Positions 6,362 to 14,034 are shown, counted from the stretch's first letter. The stretch: 16,444 nucleotides of DNA from Flavobacteriales bacterium UBA3376 (GCA_002359055.1 DEQC01000053.1:32854-49297); one strand, 5' to 3'. Numbers and translations: made by a program. The notes: generated from the letters alone by a model not told the origin.

Positions 6362-7450
6362 ATGAAATCTAAACTACCTTATTTGATGGCCTTGACTTAT
6401 GTGCCAGGCATTGGACCTATGAATCAACGAAAAGTTCTAAAAGCCGTTGAAGTCAATAGTTTGTGGTCGATGTCTGAAAAAGAACTCAAGGAAATTTTCA
6501 GAAAAAGACCGGAATTTATACCTTATTTTCAATCCAATGAAACTTTGGATTTAGCTCATCGTGAGATCGAATATTGCAAGCAAAACAATATCGATATATT
6601 GACTTATCACTCAGAAAACTATCCGCAACATTTAAAAAATTGTGTTGATGCTCCTTTGGTTTTATTTTCTAAAGGGAATTATAAATTTGATAAAAAACTT
6701 CAAATCGGAATTGTTGGAACTCGCTTGATGACTCGATACGGCAAGGACTTTATTTGGAAATTAATAGAAGATTTGTCTGATTATAATTTCGCATTTATCA
6801 GTGGATTGGCTTTTGGTTGCGATGTGGAGATGCATAGAGCTTGCATCGAAAATAATTTAACCAATGTAGCAGTTATGGCTCATGGCTTGAATCGAATTTC
6901 TCCATCCAGACATTCGAAAGAAGCTAAAAAAATAATCGAAAATGGTGCTTTACTTACAGAATATTCGAGTTTTCATAAAGCAGAAGCCATGAATTTTATT
7001 TTGAGAAATCGAATAATTGCAGGTTTATGCGATGCTTTGATAGTGGTTGAATCTGATATAAAAGGAGGTTCTATGTCAACCGCTAACTATGCGAATGCTT
7101 ACAACAGAGAAGTTTTTGCTGTGCCTGGACGAGTGGAAGATAAGTTTAGTTTGGGATGCAACCATTTAATCCAAAACAATCAAGCGTATTTGATCAGAGG
7201 AGCCGAGGATTTGTTGAATTATTTTAGTTTAATCATAAGACCAAAACCAAAACAAATTGATTTGTTCATTGATTTAGATGATGATGAACAATTGATTTAT
7301 GATTATTTAAAAGAAAATGGTCGTCAGCAGGTCGATAAGATAGGTTTGGATCTGAAGATTCCAGTTTTTAAATTAAATTCAATTTTATTGAACATGGAAT
7401 TGAAAGGCGTGATCAAACCATTGTCAGGAAAGTTTTTTGAGATTCAATGA
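6362..7450 (+). CDS. dprA: DNA-processing protein DprA (DNA uptake/transformation)
   Basis: DprA binds incoming single-stranded DNA and loads RecA during natural transformation. The 362-residue protein has an N-terminal helical region with a VPGIG helix-hairpin-helix-like turn (14-18). The Rossmann-like DprA/Smf domain shows GIVGTRLMTRYG (116-127), ISGLAFGCDVEMHRA (146-160), GLNRISPSRH (175-184), FILRNRIIAGLCDALIVVE (212-230), KGGSMSTANYA (234-244) and FAVPGRVEDKFSLGCNHLI (252-270). A winged-helix DML1-like domain fills about 305-362. The first motif reads VGTR where many homologues have VGSR. A TTG 30 nt upstream is in frame, but ATG 6362 is preferred because MKSKLPYLMALTYVPGIG matches the usual start of the family. 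It is divergent from the SPOR gene, with 179 nt between starts and no convincing promoter of its own. Confidence 0.92.
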   Translation: MKSKLPYLMALTYVPGIGPMNQRKVLKAVEVNSLWSMSEKELKEIFRKRPEFIPYFQSNETLDLAHREIEYCKQNNIDILTYHSENYPQHLKNCVDAPLVLFSKGNYKFDKKLQIGIVGTRLMTRYGKDFIWKLIEDLSDYNFAFISGLAFGCDVEMHRACIENNLTNVAVMAHGLNRISPSRHSKEAKKIIENGALLTEYSSFHKAEAMNFILRNRIIAGLCDALIVVESDIKGGSMSTANYANAYNREVFAVPGRVEDKFSLGCNHLIQNNQAYLIRGAEDLLNYFSLIIRPKPKQIDLFIDLDDDEQLIYDYLKENGRQQVDKIGLDLKIPVFKLNSILLNMELKGVIKPLSGKFFEIQ

Positions 7451-7468
7451 TGTTTGGGTTTACATTTC
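7436..7468 (+). promoter_or_regulatory. Predicted tpx promoter at the 3' end of dprA
   Basis: TTTG at 7436-7439, inside the last dprA codons, and TACATTTC at 7461-7468 are separated by 21 nt. The -7 has one mismatch to TAnnTTTG. An alternative weaker -7, TAAATTG at 7483-7489, has poor spacing. The predicted leader would be about 25 nt. Confidence 0.35.
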
Positions 7469-7500
7469 TGATAGATTCATCGTAAATTGCAAATAAAACT

Positions 7501-8001
7501 ATGGCAACAATTACATTTCAGGGAAACCCAATCAACACTTCGGGTGAACTCCCAAAGTTAGGAAGCAAAGCAATCGACTTCAAATTGGTCGCTGCTGATT
7601 TATCAGAAAAATCATTAAAAGATTTCGAATCAAAGAATGTGGTTTTAAATATTTTTCCAAGTATAGATACAGGAACTTGTGCAGCTTCAGTGCGTAGATT
7701 TAACAAAGAAGCAGCTGAGCTGGACGATACAGTTGTTTTATGTATTTCGAAGGATTTACCATTTGCTCAGCAAAGATTTTGCGCAGCAGAAGGAATCGAA
7801 AATGTTTTGACTTTATCTGAATTTAGAGATGAAAATTTTTCTGATAATTATCAATTGAAAATTACAGACGGTCCTTTGAAAGGATTGATGAGTAGAGCGG
7901 TGGTAGGCATCGACAAGGATAGAAATGTTATCCATGTTGAACAAGTAGGTGAAATAGCCGATGAACCGAATTATGAAGCAGCTTTGAAAGCTTTGAAGTA
8001 A
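7501..8001 (+). CDS. tpx: Thiol peroxidase Tpx (atypical 2-Cys peroxiredoxin)
   Basis: Tpx reduces hydrogen peroxide and alkyl hydroperoxides using thioredoxin as electron donor. The 166-residue length is standard. The peroxidatic cysteine is Cys60 within PSIDTGTCAASVRRFN (53-68), with Thr57 of the TxxC motif three residues before it. The resolving cysteine is Cys94 in QQRFCAAEGI (90-99). The N-terminus TITFQGNPINTSGELPKLG is diagnostic of the Tpx subfamily rather than Bcp or AhpC. A further cysteine, Cys81, is present in a buried strand. It is separated from dprA by 50 nt and ends in a strong terminator, so it is probably its own transcription unit. Confidence 0.96.
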   Translation: MATITFQGNPINTSGELPKLGSKAIDFKLVAADLSEKSLKDFESKNVVLNIFPSIDTGTCAASVRRFNKEAAELDDTVVLCISKDLPFAQQRFCAAEGIENVLTLSEFRDENFSDNYQLKITDGPLKGLMSRAVVGIDKDRNVIHVEQVGEIADEPNYEAALKALK

Positions 8002-8018
8002 ACTTATTTAAGCGATAG

Positions 8019-8056
8019 AAAAATCGCAGCGTTAATTTTAATGTTGCGATTTTTTT
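8019..8056 (+). terminator. Rho-independent terminator after tpx
   Basis: AAAATCGCA (8020-8028) pairs with TGCGATTTT (8045-8053). The loop can pair further (CGTTAA with TTAATG, one G-T). The T run extends to 8056. It lies 18 nt after the tpx stop. Confidence 0.85.
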
Positions 8057-8073
8057 ATGGAATGAATTCTAAT

Positions 8074-8106
8074 AAAAAAAGGCGAGAATCAAATTCTCGC
8101 CTTTTT
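8074..8106. terminator. Bidirectional terminator between tpx and the convergent OmpA gene
   Basis: AAAAAGGCGAGAAT (8076-8089) and ATTCTCGCCTTTTT (8093-8106) are a perfect 14-bp inverted repeat with loop CAA. T runs occur on both strands. It lies 23 nt past the OmpA stop on the minus strand and is a second stop for tpx on the plus strand. Confidence 0.9.
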
Positions 8107-8129
8107 AGTTTATGTCGGGTTGTAATTAA

Positions 8130-9386
8130 TTAGTATCTCTCAATTACAACTACACGTCTGTTACACTGTCTTCCTTCAGCAGTTTCGTTTGTACACTTCG
8201 GATATTGTTTACCGAATGCACGAACTTCTAATCTGTTTGGATCAACACCTTCGTTAACTAACGCATCTTTAACTGCTTGAGCACGTTTTTGCGATAGGTT
8301 CATGTTGTAAGCTTCAGTACCAACGCTGTCAGTAAATCCATCGATGAAGTAATTGAATTCATTCGAGTTGATGATTTCAGCTGCATCTTTAACTGCTTGC
8401 TTAGCATCTTCACGGATAGTGTATCTGTCGAAGTCGAACAATACATCTTCAAACGTAATATCTTCAATCTCTGGCTCGATTACTGGTTCTTCGATGATTT
8501 CCTCCTCAGGGATTTCTTTCATCACTTTACAACCGTTTTCACAGTAATATTCATCGGTTTCTTCCCCGTCTGCACATGGTTCAAGCGGACATTCGTCTAA
8601 GCGATCTTCAATTCCATCACCATCTGTATCAGGACATCCATTGTATTCTGCCAAACCAGGAACGTCTGGACACTCGTCATCCTCATCCCAAATTCCATCA
8701 CCATCTCTGTCGCTTTTACCAAATCTATAAGCTACACCAGCTTTTGCTTGCCAAAAGTCGATATAGTCAGATTTGATAGCGGGAACATTTACGTATTGAA
8801 GTTCCAAGTTGATTCCGAGATCTTTGATGATCCAGAAGTTCATACCTAAACCTCCAGAAAGCGCAAAGTGATCATTGTCAGCTACTGCACCATTTTCTAA
8901 GGCGTCATCGTGGATATCAACTACACCACTCAACAAATTGCCATTGTCATCATAAACAGCAGGATTGAATTCTAAACCTCTATAAGGCATGCGGTGATAA
9001 TTTGCACCAAACCTTAAATAAGGATCAAACCAAGAAGTTTCTTTTAGAATATATCCATTGGCAAATCTGTATCGAAGACCAAGACCTACCAAGGCCATGA
9101 ACTCGTCTTCTATATCTAAACGTAAATTGTCGATTTCACCAATAGAAGCCTGAAAATCTACAGCAAAAGACCTATTCAAAGTTTTTGCTATTGAAATTTG
9201 AGATAAAGGTGGTACAAATGACCAATTATCAGTTTCGAATAATCCTTCACCTAATCCTCTCGCGCTTGGGTGGTTGACTGCATGCACACCACCACTTATG
9301 TACCAAGTTCGTAAAGTGTTCTGAGACAAGGCCTCAGTGGACAACAGTATTAAAATAATGGTAGATAAAAAATAGAATTTCCTCAT
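8130..9386 (-). CDS. OmpA family outer membrane protein with TSP3 repeats
   Basis: The 418-residue protein has a signal peptide (1-21, cleavage near ALS/QN). An N-terminal domain of about 200 residues (25-224) has alternating aromatic strands and resembles an 8-stranded beta barrel. Thrombospondin type 3-like calcium-binding repeats (227-268) contain DRDGDGIWDEDDECPD and DTDGDGIEDRLDECP. A Glu/Pro/Ile-rich linker (290-310) precedes a C-terminal OmpA peptidoglycan-binding domain (about 315-417). In that domain Asp353 and Arg368 are spaced 15 apart as in known meso-diaminopimelate binding sites. The motif reads GFTD rather than GHTD. An unusual cysteine pair (Cys398, Cys408) flanks the NETAEGR segment near the end. 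It probably tethers the outer membrane to the cell wall. It is paralogous in its barrel domain to the protein at 12181-13983 (shared SWFDPYLRxGANY). It follows hbd by 81 nt without a visible terminator. Confidence 0.92.
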   Translation of the reverse strand: MRKFYFLSTIILILLSTEALSQNTLRTWYISGGVHAVNHPSARGLGEGLFETDNWSFVPPLSQISIAKTLNRSFAVDFQASIGEIDNLRLDIEDEFMALVGLGLRYRFANGYILKETSWFDPYLRFGANYHRMPYRGLEFNPAVYDDNGNLLSGVVDIHDDALENGAVADNDHFALSGGLGMNFWIIKDLGINLELQYVNVPAIKSDYIDFWQAKAGVAYRFGKSDRDGDGIWDEDDECPDVPGLAEYNGCPDTDGDGIEDRLDECPLEPCADGEETDEYYCENGCKVMKEIPEEEIIEEPVIEPEIEDITFEDVLFDFDRYTIREDAKQAVKDAAEIINSNEFNYFIDGFTDSVGTEAYNMNLSQKRAQAVKDALVNEGVDPNRLEVRAFGKQYPKCTNETAEGRQCNRRVVVIERY

Positions 9387-9467
9387 ATGTATGTATTGTG
9401 ATAATAAATTTAACAGACTAAATATATAAACATATTTTTATAAAAGTTAAATTATATCGATTAAAAT

Positions 9468-10358
9468 TTATTTTCTAAATGATTCTGATACTTTTTCAGC
9501 TTTTTTACTCTCTGAATAATCGTAAAAACCTTCTCCAGATTTAACTCCTAACTTACCTGCCATTACCATATTTACCAATAATGGACAAGGTGCGTATTTT
9601 GGATTTTTGAATCCATCATACATTACATTTAAAATAGACAAACAAACGTCCAATCCTATAAAGTCAGCCAATTGAAGTGGTCCCATCGGATGAGCCATTC
9701 CTAATTTCATAACCGTGTCGATTTCTTCAACACCCGCCACGCCATTGTACAAAGTCTCAATCGACTCATTGATCATCGGCATCAAAATTCTGTTGGCAAC
9801 AAATCCTGGATAGTCATTTACTTCCACTGGTGTTTTTCCTAATTTCTCAGAAAGTTCCATGATGGTTTTAGTGACTTTTTCACTCGTACTATAACCTCGA
9901 ATGATTTCAACCAATTTCATAATCGGAACTGGATTCATAAAGTGCATACCGATTACCATATCCGGTCTTTCTGTTACAGAAGCGATTTGTGTAATAGAAA
10001 TCGATGAAGTATTGGTAGCTAAAATAGTTTCTTTTGAAGTGAATTTATCTAAATCTTTGAAGATTTTTAATTTCAAATCAACATTCTCAGTAGCTGCTTC
10101 AACTACTAATTCAACTTCTTTTACGCCTTCTTCCGTATTTGTAAATTTGGTAATGTTGGATAAAGTTTCATTTTTATCGGCTTCACTAATCTTTTCTCTT
10201 GCAATCATTCTGTCAAGATTAGTGCTAATGGTTTGTATACCTTTTTCAAGCGCTTCTTCTGATATATCGATTAGATTGACTTGAAAACCATTTTGAGCAA
10301 ATGTATGGGCAATACCATTTCCCATAGTACCGGCTCCTATAACTGCTATTTTTTTCAT
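9468..10358 (-). CDS. hbd: 3-hydroxybutyryl-CoA (3-hydroxyacyl-CoA) dehydrogenase
   Basis: The enzyme interconverts 3-hydroxyacyl-CoA and 3-oxoacyl-CoA with NAD(P) in fatty-acid or butyrate-type metabolism. The 296-residue length matches single-function members, without the hydratase domain of FadB. The N-terminal Rossmann fold has GAGTMGNGIA (8-17) and Asp31 at the end of the second strand. The catalytic residues Ser118 (NTSS), His139 (GMHFMNP), Glu151 (LVEII) and Asn189 (GFVANR) keep the 21/12/38-residue spacing known for human HADH Ser137, His158, Glu170 and Asn208. The C-terminal helical dimer domain includes MGPLQLADFIGLDVC and GEGFYDY. The start ATG lies 19 nt after the stop of the Gfo/Idh gene, so the two are likely co-transcribed. 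Substrate chain length cannot be read from sequence. Confidence 0.93.
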   Translation of the reverse strand: MKKIAVIGAGTMGNGIAHTFAQNGFQVNLIDISEEALEKGIQTISTNLDRMIAREKISEADKNETLSNITKFTNTEEGVKEVELVVEAATENVDLKLKIFKDLDKFTSKETILATNTSSISITQIASVTERPDMVIGMHFMNPVPIMKLVEIIRGYSTSEKVTKTIMELSEKLGKTPVEVNDYPGFVANRILMPMINESIETLYNGVAGVEEIDTVMKLGMAHPMGPLQLADFIGLDVCLSILNVMYDGFKNPKYAPCPLLVNMVMAGKLGVKSGEGFYDYSESKKAEKVSESFRK

Positions 10359-10377
10359 TTCTATTGATTATTAAATT

Positions 10378-11343
10378 TTATTTTTCAAAAGCTTCTATGA
10401 TCTGATGGGCCAGCTTTAACGCCTTGGTTCCATCTTCTAATGTAACTAAAGGTTCAGTATCGTTTTTTATTGCATCGGCAAACGAATTTAATTCATCCAA
10501 AATTGCATTGTTCTGAACGATGTCTGGATTTTCAAAATAAATTTGCTTTTTCACGCCTTCTGCATTTTGAAGTACCAAATCAAAATCTCCTGGTTTTCCA
10601 ACCACATCTTTCATTCTAACAACTTCACAAGCCTTTTCCAAATAATCTACTGAAATATAAGCATCTCTTTGGAAAAATCTAGATTTTCTCATGTTTTTGA
10701 GTGAAATTCTACTTGAAGTTATGTTTGCTACACAACCATTCTCGAAAACTATACGCGCATTGGCAATGTCCGGAGATTCACTAATTACAGCAACACCACT
10801 TGCGAAAACTTCTTTGACTTCAGATTTAACCAAACTCAAAATGATATCTAAATCGTGGATCATTAAATCTAACACCACCGGCACATCTGTTCCTCTCGGA
10901 TTGAATTCGGCCAATCGATGGGTTTCGATGAACATGGGTTGATGAATGATGTCTTTAACTGCTTGAAAAGCCGGATTGAATCTTTCGACATGTCCGACTT
11001 GTCCTTTTACACCTTTTGCTTTGGCTAACTTTATAATTTCCTCAGCTTCTTCTACCGAATTAGCAATGGGTTTTTCGAGGAAAATATGCTTTCCAGCTTC
11101 TATTGCCTTTTTTGCACATTCAAAGTGTGAGAGTGTAGGTGTAACAATATCTACTATGTCTGAATGTTCAATCAATTCTTCTACCGATGAAAATGCATGG
11201 TAACCAAATTCTTCTTCTACCGCTTTGGCATTTTCTTTATCCGGGTCAAAAAATCCTACAAGGTCCAATTGATCGGATTCTTTGGCTAATTTTAAATGAA
11301 TTTTCCCCAGATGACCAGCACCTAAGACTCCAATTTTTAACAT
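10378..11343 (-). CDS. Gfo/Idh/MocA family NAD(P)-dependent oxidoreductase
   Basis: The 321-residue protein belongs to the sugar and cyclitol dehydrogenase family. It has an N-terminal Rossmann domain with GAGHLGKIH (8-16), acidic residues after the second strand (FFDPDKE, 31-37), TPTLSH (68-73) and the family's EKP at 90-92, with Lys91 the likely catalytic or cofactor-contacting lysine. The C-terminal alpha/beta domain includes GHVERFNPAF (117-126) and DLMIHDLDI (159-167), whose His163 is in the catalytic position. The HVERFNP and DLMIHDLDI patterns recall UDP-N-acetylglucosamine 3-dehydrogenase (GnnA). No GnnB-like aminotransferase is in this window, so that role is only a possibility. It is followed by hbd after 19 nt, and diverges from pcm across a 54-nt spacer. 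Confidence 0.88.
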   Translation of the reverse strand: MLKIGVLGAGHLGKIHLKLAKESDQLDLVGFFDPDKENAKAVEEEFGYHAFSSVEELIEHSDIVDIVTPTLSHFECAKKAIEAGKHIFLEKPIANSVEEAEEIIKLAKAKGVKGQVGHVERFNPAFQAVKDIIHQPMFIETHRLAEFNPRGTDVPVVLDLMIHDLDIILSLVKSEVKEVFASGVAVISESPDIANARIVFENGCVANITSSRISLKNMRKSRFFQRDAYISVDYLEKACEVVRMKDVVGKPGDFDLVLQNAEGVKKQIYFENPDIVQNNAILDELNSFADAIKNDTEPLVTLEDGTKALKLAHQIIEAFEK

Positions 11344-11352
11344 GAAATTAAA

Positions 11353-11388
11353 TTTGAGTTTAAAAATACAGAGATTCCCTTAATTTTC
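11353..11388 (+). promoter_or_regulatory. Predicted pcm promoter
   Basis: TTTG (11353-11356) and TAATTTTC (11381-11388, one mismatch to TAnnTTTG) are separated by 24 nt, slightly over the usual range. Transcription would begin only a few bases before the GTG start at 11398. It interlocks with the opposite promoter at 11361-11393. Confidence 0.3.
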
Positions 11389-11393
11389 GCCAA
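11361..11393 (-). promoter_or_regulatory. Predicted Gfo/Idh-hbd promoter
   Basis: On the minus strand TTG (11391-11393) and TATTTTTA (11361-11368, one mismatch to TAnnTTTG) are separated by 22 nt. The start codon at 11343 is 17 nt past the -7 element. Confidence 0.35.
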
Positions 11394-11397
11394 TTTT

Positions 11398-12066
11398 GTG
11401 AAAAATAATAGAAAAGTGATAGATGATTTTAAGCATAAAGGCAGAAGAGCCGAATTGGTTGAAATTTTAAGGCAAAAAGGAATTGATGATGAGTTGGTTT
11501 TGGATGCGATCAATCGCGTACCAAGACATTTGTTTATCGATAGTGCATTTGAGCAATATGCCTATCAAGACAAAGCGTTTCCAATCGCAGCTGGTCAAAC
11601 GATTTCTCATCCTTTTACTGTAGCGAAACAAAGTTCGTTGTTGCATCTCGAAGGTGGTGAAAAGGTTTTAGAAATCGGAACTGGTAGTGGATATCAAGCA
11701 GCAGTTTTAGTTGAAATGGGAGCAGAGGTTTTTACGATTGAGCGTCAAAAAGATTTGTTCGATTTTTCTCAGCGTATGTTTAGGAGAATAGGTATCCGAC
11801 CTAAATATGCAGTTTATGGAGATGGATACAAAGGTTTACCGTCTTTTGCACCTTTTGATCGTATAATTGTTACCGCAGGATCTACAACGATTCCTAAGGA
11901 GTTATTGAAACAATTAAAAGTTGGTGGAATAATGGTGATACCTTTGGGCGACGAAAATCAAGTGATGACTACTTTTTTAAGAGTAAATGATACGCATTTT
12001 GAAAAAATGGAATTTGGCGATTGTCAATTTGTTCCAATGTTGGAGAGAACGGTCAAGAATGTTTAA
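11398..12066 (+). CDS. pcm: Protein-L-isoaspartate O-methyltransferase Pcm
   Basis: Pcm methylates L-isoaspartyl residues in damaged proteins with S-adenosylmethionine, starting their repair. The 222-residue protein shows VPRHLFIDSAFEQYAYQD (41-58), the substrate-binding QTISHPFTVA (67-76) with Ser70, SAM motif I VLEIGTGSGYQAAVL (90-104), the acidic ribose-binding Glu115 in VFTIERQ, GDGYKGLPSFAPFDRIIVTAG (141-161), and the post-motif strand VGGIMVIPLG (175-184). HP replaces the commoner QP after TIS. GTG at 11398 is the start, since no in-frame ATG occurs upstream and the N-terminal KHKGRR helix would be lost with later starts. The predicted promoter leaves little or no leader. A perfect terminator hairpin follows 22 nt after the stop. 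Confidence 0.94.
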   Translation: MKNNRKVIDDFKHKGRRAELVEILRQKGIDDELVLDAINRVPRHLFIDSAFEQYAYQDKAFPIAAGQTISHPFTVAKQSSLLHLEGGEKVLEIGTGSGYQAAVLVEMGAEVFTIERQKDLFDFSQRMFRRIGIRPKYAVYGDGYKGLPSFAPFDRIIVTAGSTTIPKELLKQLKVGGIMVIPLGDENQVMTTFLRVNDTHFEKMEFGDCQFVPMLERTVKNV

Positions 12067-12088
12067 ATAGAGAAAATGTTATATATAT

Positions 12089-12123
12089 AAAAAATCACTG
12101 AATTTTCATTCAGTGATTTTTTT
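12089..12123. terminator. Bidirectional terminator after pcm
   Basis: A perfect 15-bp inverted repeat, left arm 12089-12103 and right arm 12108-12122, has core ATCACTGAAT/ATTCAGTGAT, loop TTTC, and A/T tracts on both sides. It terminates pcm on the plus strand and can back up termination of the convergent OmpA-like gene. Confidence 0.9.
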
Positions 12124-12130
12124 GTTAAAT

Positions 12131-12157
12131 GAAAAGCCGCTCATCGAGCGGCTTTTC
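12131..12157. terminator. GC-rich hairpin downstream of the large OmpA-like gene
   Basis: GAAAAGCCGCTC (12131-12142) pairs perfectly with GAGCGGCTTTTC (12146-12157) around a three-base loop. On the minus strand it follows the OmpA stop by 23 nt, with TTTTC as a short T tract. It is likely the first terminator for that gene, reinforced by the neighbouring hairpin at 12089-12123. Confidence 0.75.
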
Positions 12158-12180
12158 TATTTAAATATTTGAATAAGAAA

Positions 12181-13983
12181 TTATTGTTTTACAATTTCAA
12201 TTCTTCTGTTTTGAGCTCTACCATCAGCAGTATTGTTGTCATACTTAGGTTGAGACTCACCGTATCCAACAGCTTTCAATCTGTTGCCGTCAACACCTTT
12301 AGAGATTAAGTAGTCAACAACTGCTTGAGCACGGCTTTGTGACAATCTCATGTTGTTAGCTTCAGAACCTACTGAGTCAGTATGTCCTTGAACTTCGTAG
12401 TTACCTTCAGTAGCGTTTAAATACTGAGCGATAACGTCTAAGCTTTGTTTTGAAGCTTCTACTAAATCAGAAGATGCAGTTTTGAAGTAAATCATTTTAG
12501 CTAAATCTGCCATTTGTACATTTGCACAGTCATCGTTTACTTCTAATGCAGCAGGGTTGAAGTTTGCGTCAGCATATTTAATTTCAACTCTTCTGTTTCT
12601 TGATCTACCTTCTTCAGTTTCGTTAGTTGTAATAGGTAAGGCTTTACCGAATCCAACTGACTTCATGATTGAAGCAGGAACTCCTTTGCTTTCTAAGTAA
12701 ACTTTAACTGAGTTTGCACGCTTTTCTGACAATGGTAAGTTGTAGTTTTGGCTACCTACACCGTCAGTGTGACCTTCAATTAACCAACGAGGGTTTTTGA
12801 TATTCTTAGAAGTCAATAATGGAGCAATGTCGTTAAGAATTGTTTGAGAAGATGCAGTCAATTGATCTGAGTTGTACTCGAACAATACGTTTTTCAATGC
12901 GTCTTTGATAGCTTGTAAGTCTGTACAAGGGTCAACAATCTCAGGACAACCATTGTTTTCAACAGTACCGAACTCGTCTGGACACTCATCTAAAGCATCA
13001 CATACTCCGTCACCGTCTGTATCAGGACAACCGTTACATCCAGGGATAGATGAAGCAACACCTGGAGTATCAGGACAATCATCTTCTGCGTCAAGGATAC
13101 CGTCACCATCTCTATCTAAGATAGGACAACCGTTGTTTTCAATTGGACCAGCTTCTTCTGGACACTCATCGATAGCATCACATAAACCATCACCGTCAGT
13201 ATCAGGACAACCATGGCAACCAGGGATGTCTGAAGGTAAACCAGCAACATCTGGACAATCGTCTTCGTCATCTAATATACCATCACCATCTCTGTCTTTG
13301 TTACCGAAACGGAACGTTACACCAACTGTGTGTTGGAAGAAGTCAAAATAGTCTGTCTTTGTTGATGGAATCCAGTTGTAGTCTGAAGCGATGTTCAAAC
13401 CAAAGTTGTTAGTAAACCAGAAGTTGATACCAGCACCCCCTGAAACACCAAAGTGATGTTTAGCAGTTTCTGGCTCCGCATATAAACGATCAACTACTAC
13501 AGGGTTTCCTAATTGGTCAAAAACAGGATCACCTTTATGGTTTTCGTATACTTCAAAGCCTGCAGGTACTACATCACCTAAACTTGTGAAGTCATAGTGG
13601 TTGTAGTTTGCACCAATACGTAAGTATGGATCAAACCAAGATTCGCCTTTCAAAATTTTGAAACGTAAACCTAAACCAGCGTTTACGAAAAATTCTTCAG
13701 AAATTCTAAGTCTATTGTTATCTACTTCACCAACTGAAGCCGTTAAGTCAACATCGAACCAACGGTTTAAATTTCTGATGATAGATACTTTAGACAATGG
13801 TGGAACTATAGTGTAGTTGTGATGGTTAAAAAACTCATTACCTACACCACGCACCGACGTATAGTCAACTGCATGAGCACCCACCGTTACTGCCCAAGGG
13901 TCTTTAGTGTTTTGGGCATTCAAAACAGTACTGCCTAAAAACAGTACCATTAGAGCGGTTAATAATAGATTAAACTTTTTCAT
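12181..13983 (-). CDS. OmpA-like outer membrane protein with duplicated TSP3 block and two tandem OmpA C-terminal domains
   Basis: The protein is 600 residues from the ATG at 13983; a TTG two codons earlier is in frame but unlikely. The signal peptide is residues 1-23 (cleavage LNA/QN). A barrel-like domain covers about 28-227 and is clearly paralogous to that of the 8130-9386 protein (VPPLSKVSI, ESWFDPYLRIGANY). Residues 230-349 are two 60-residue copies of a TSP3-type calcium-binding block (DRDGDGILD, DTDGDG, multiple Cys). Two complete OmpA peptidoglycan-binding domains follow, about 365-470 (GHTD with Asp407, Arg422) and about 496-598 (GHTD with Asp536, Arg551). Both Asp/Arg pairs keep the 15-residue spacing. 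Such a protein should anchor the outer membrane to peptidoglycan at two points. The consensus-quality promoter and double terminator suggest high expression. It is 57 nt downstream of smpB. Confidence 0.93.
   Translation of the reverse strand: MKKFNLLLTALMVLFLGSTVLNAQNTKDPWAVTVGAHAVDYTSVRGVGNEFFNHHNYTIVPPLSKVSIIRNLNRWFDVDLTASVGEVDNNRLRISEEFFVNAGLGLRFKILKGESWFDPYLRIGANYNHYDFTSLGDVVPAGFEVYENHKGDPVFDQLGNPVVVDRLYAEPETAKHHFGVSGGAGINFWFTNNFGLNIASDYNWIPSTKTDYFDFFQHTVGVTFRFGNKDRDGDGILDDEDDCPDVAGLPSDIPGCHGCPDTDGDGLCDAIDECPEEAGPIENNGCPILDRDGDGILDAEDDCPDTPGVASSIPGCNGCPDTDGDGVCDALDECPDEFGTVENNGCPEIVDPCTDLQAIKDALKNVLFEYNSDQLTASSQTILNDIAPLLTSKNIKNPRWLIEGHTDGVGSQNYNLPLSEKRANSVKVYLESKGVPASIMKSVGFGKALPITTNETEEGRSRNRRVEIKYADANFNPAALEVNDDCANVQMADLAKMIYFKTASSDLVEASKQSLDVIAQYLNATEGNYEVQGHTDSVGSEANNMRLSQSRAQAVVDYLISKGVDGNRLKAVGYGESQPKYDNNTADGRAQNRRIEIVKQ
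12937..13296 (-). repeat. Tandem 180-nt coding duplication (two TSP3 blocks) in the OmpA-like gene
   Basis: Copies at 13117-13296 and 12937-13116 are each exactly 60 codons and in frame. They encode DRDGDGILD...DDCPD, GC-x-GCPDTDGDG, CDA-x-DECP and ENNGCP. By hand alignment about 45 of 60 residues are identical. Each copy has six cysteines and two calcium-binding Asp-rich loops. The duplication lengthens the spacer between barrel and peptidoglycan-binding domains. Confidence 0.85.
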
Positions 13984-14034
13984 TATCAAATATTTAGTGT
14001 TTTAATTGTTTTTGTTTATAACACAATCCAAGGG

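Noticed and set aside
9387..9467. Promoter for the smaller OmpA gene
   Set aside because: TATATTTA at 9419-9426 on the minus strand resembles a -7 element, but no TTG or TTTG lies at a suitable distance and the region is so AT-rich that chance matches are expected.
9901..10284. 127-codon plus-strand open frame opposite hbd
   Set aside because: The sense frame has all catalytic residues of a dehydrogenase; the antisense frame has no motif.
9468..11343. Gfo/Idh oxidoreductase plus hbd as a new two-enzyme pathway
   Set aside because: Close spacing alone supports only co-transcription. The substrates of sugar and acyl-CoA dehydrogenases do not suggest a shared pathway, and no further genes support one.
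12872..13351. 159-codon plus-strand open frame opposite the TSP3 repeats
   Set aside because: A Ser/Pro-rich repetitive translation produced by the antisense of the tandem DGDG/CPD codons; no start context or independent promoter.
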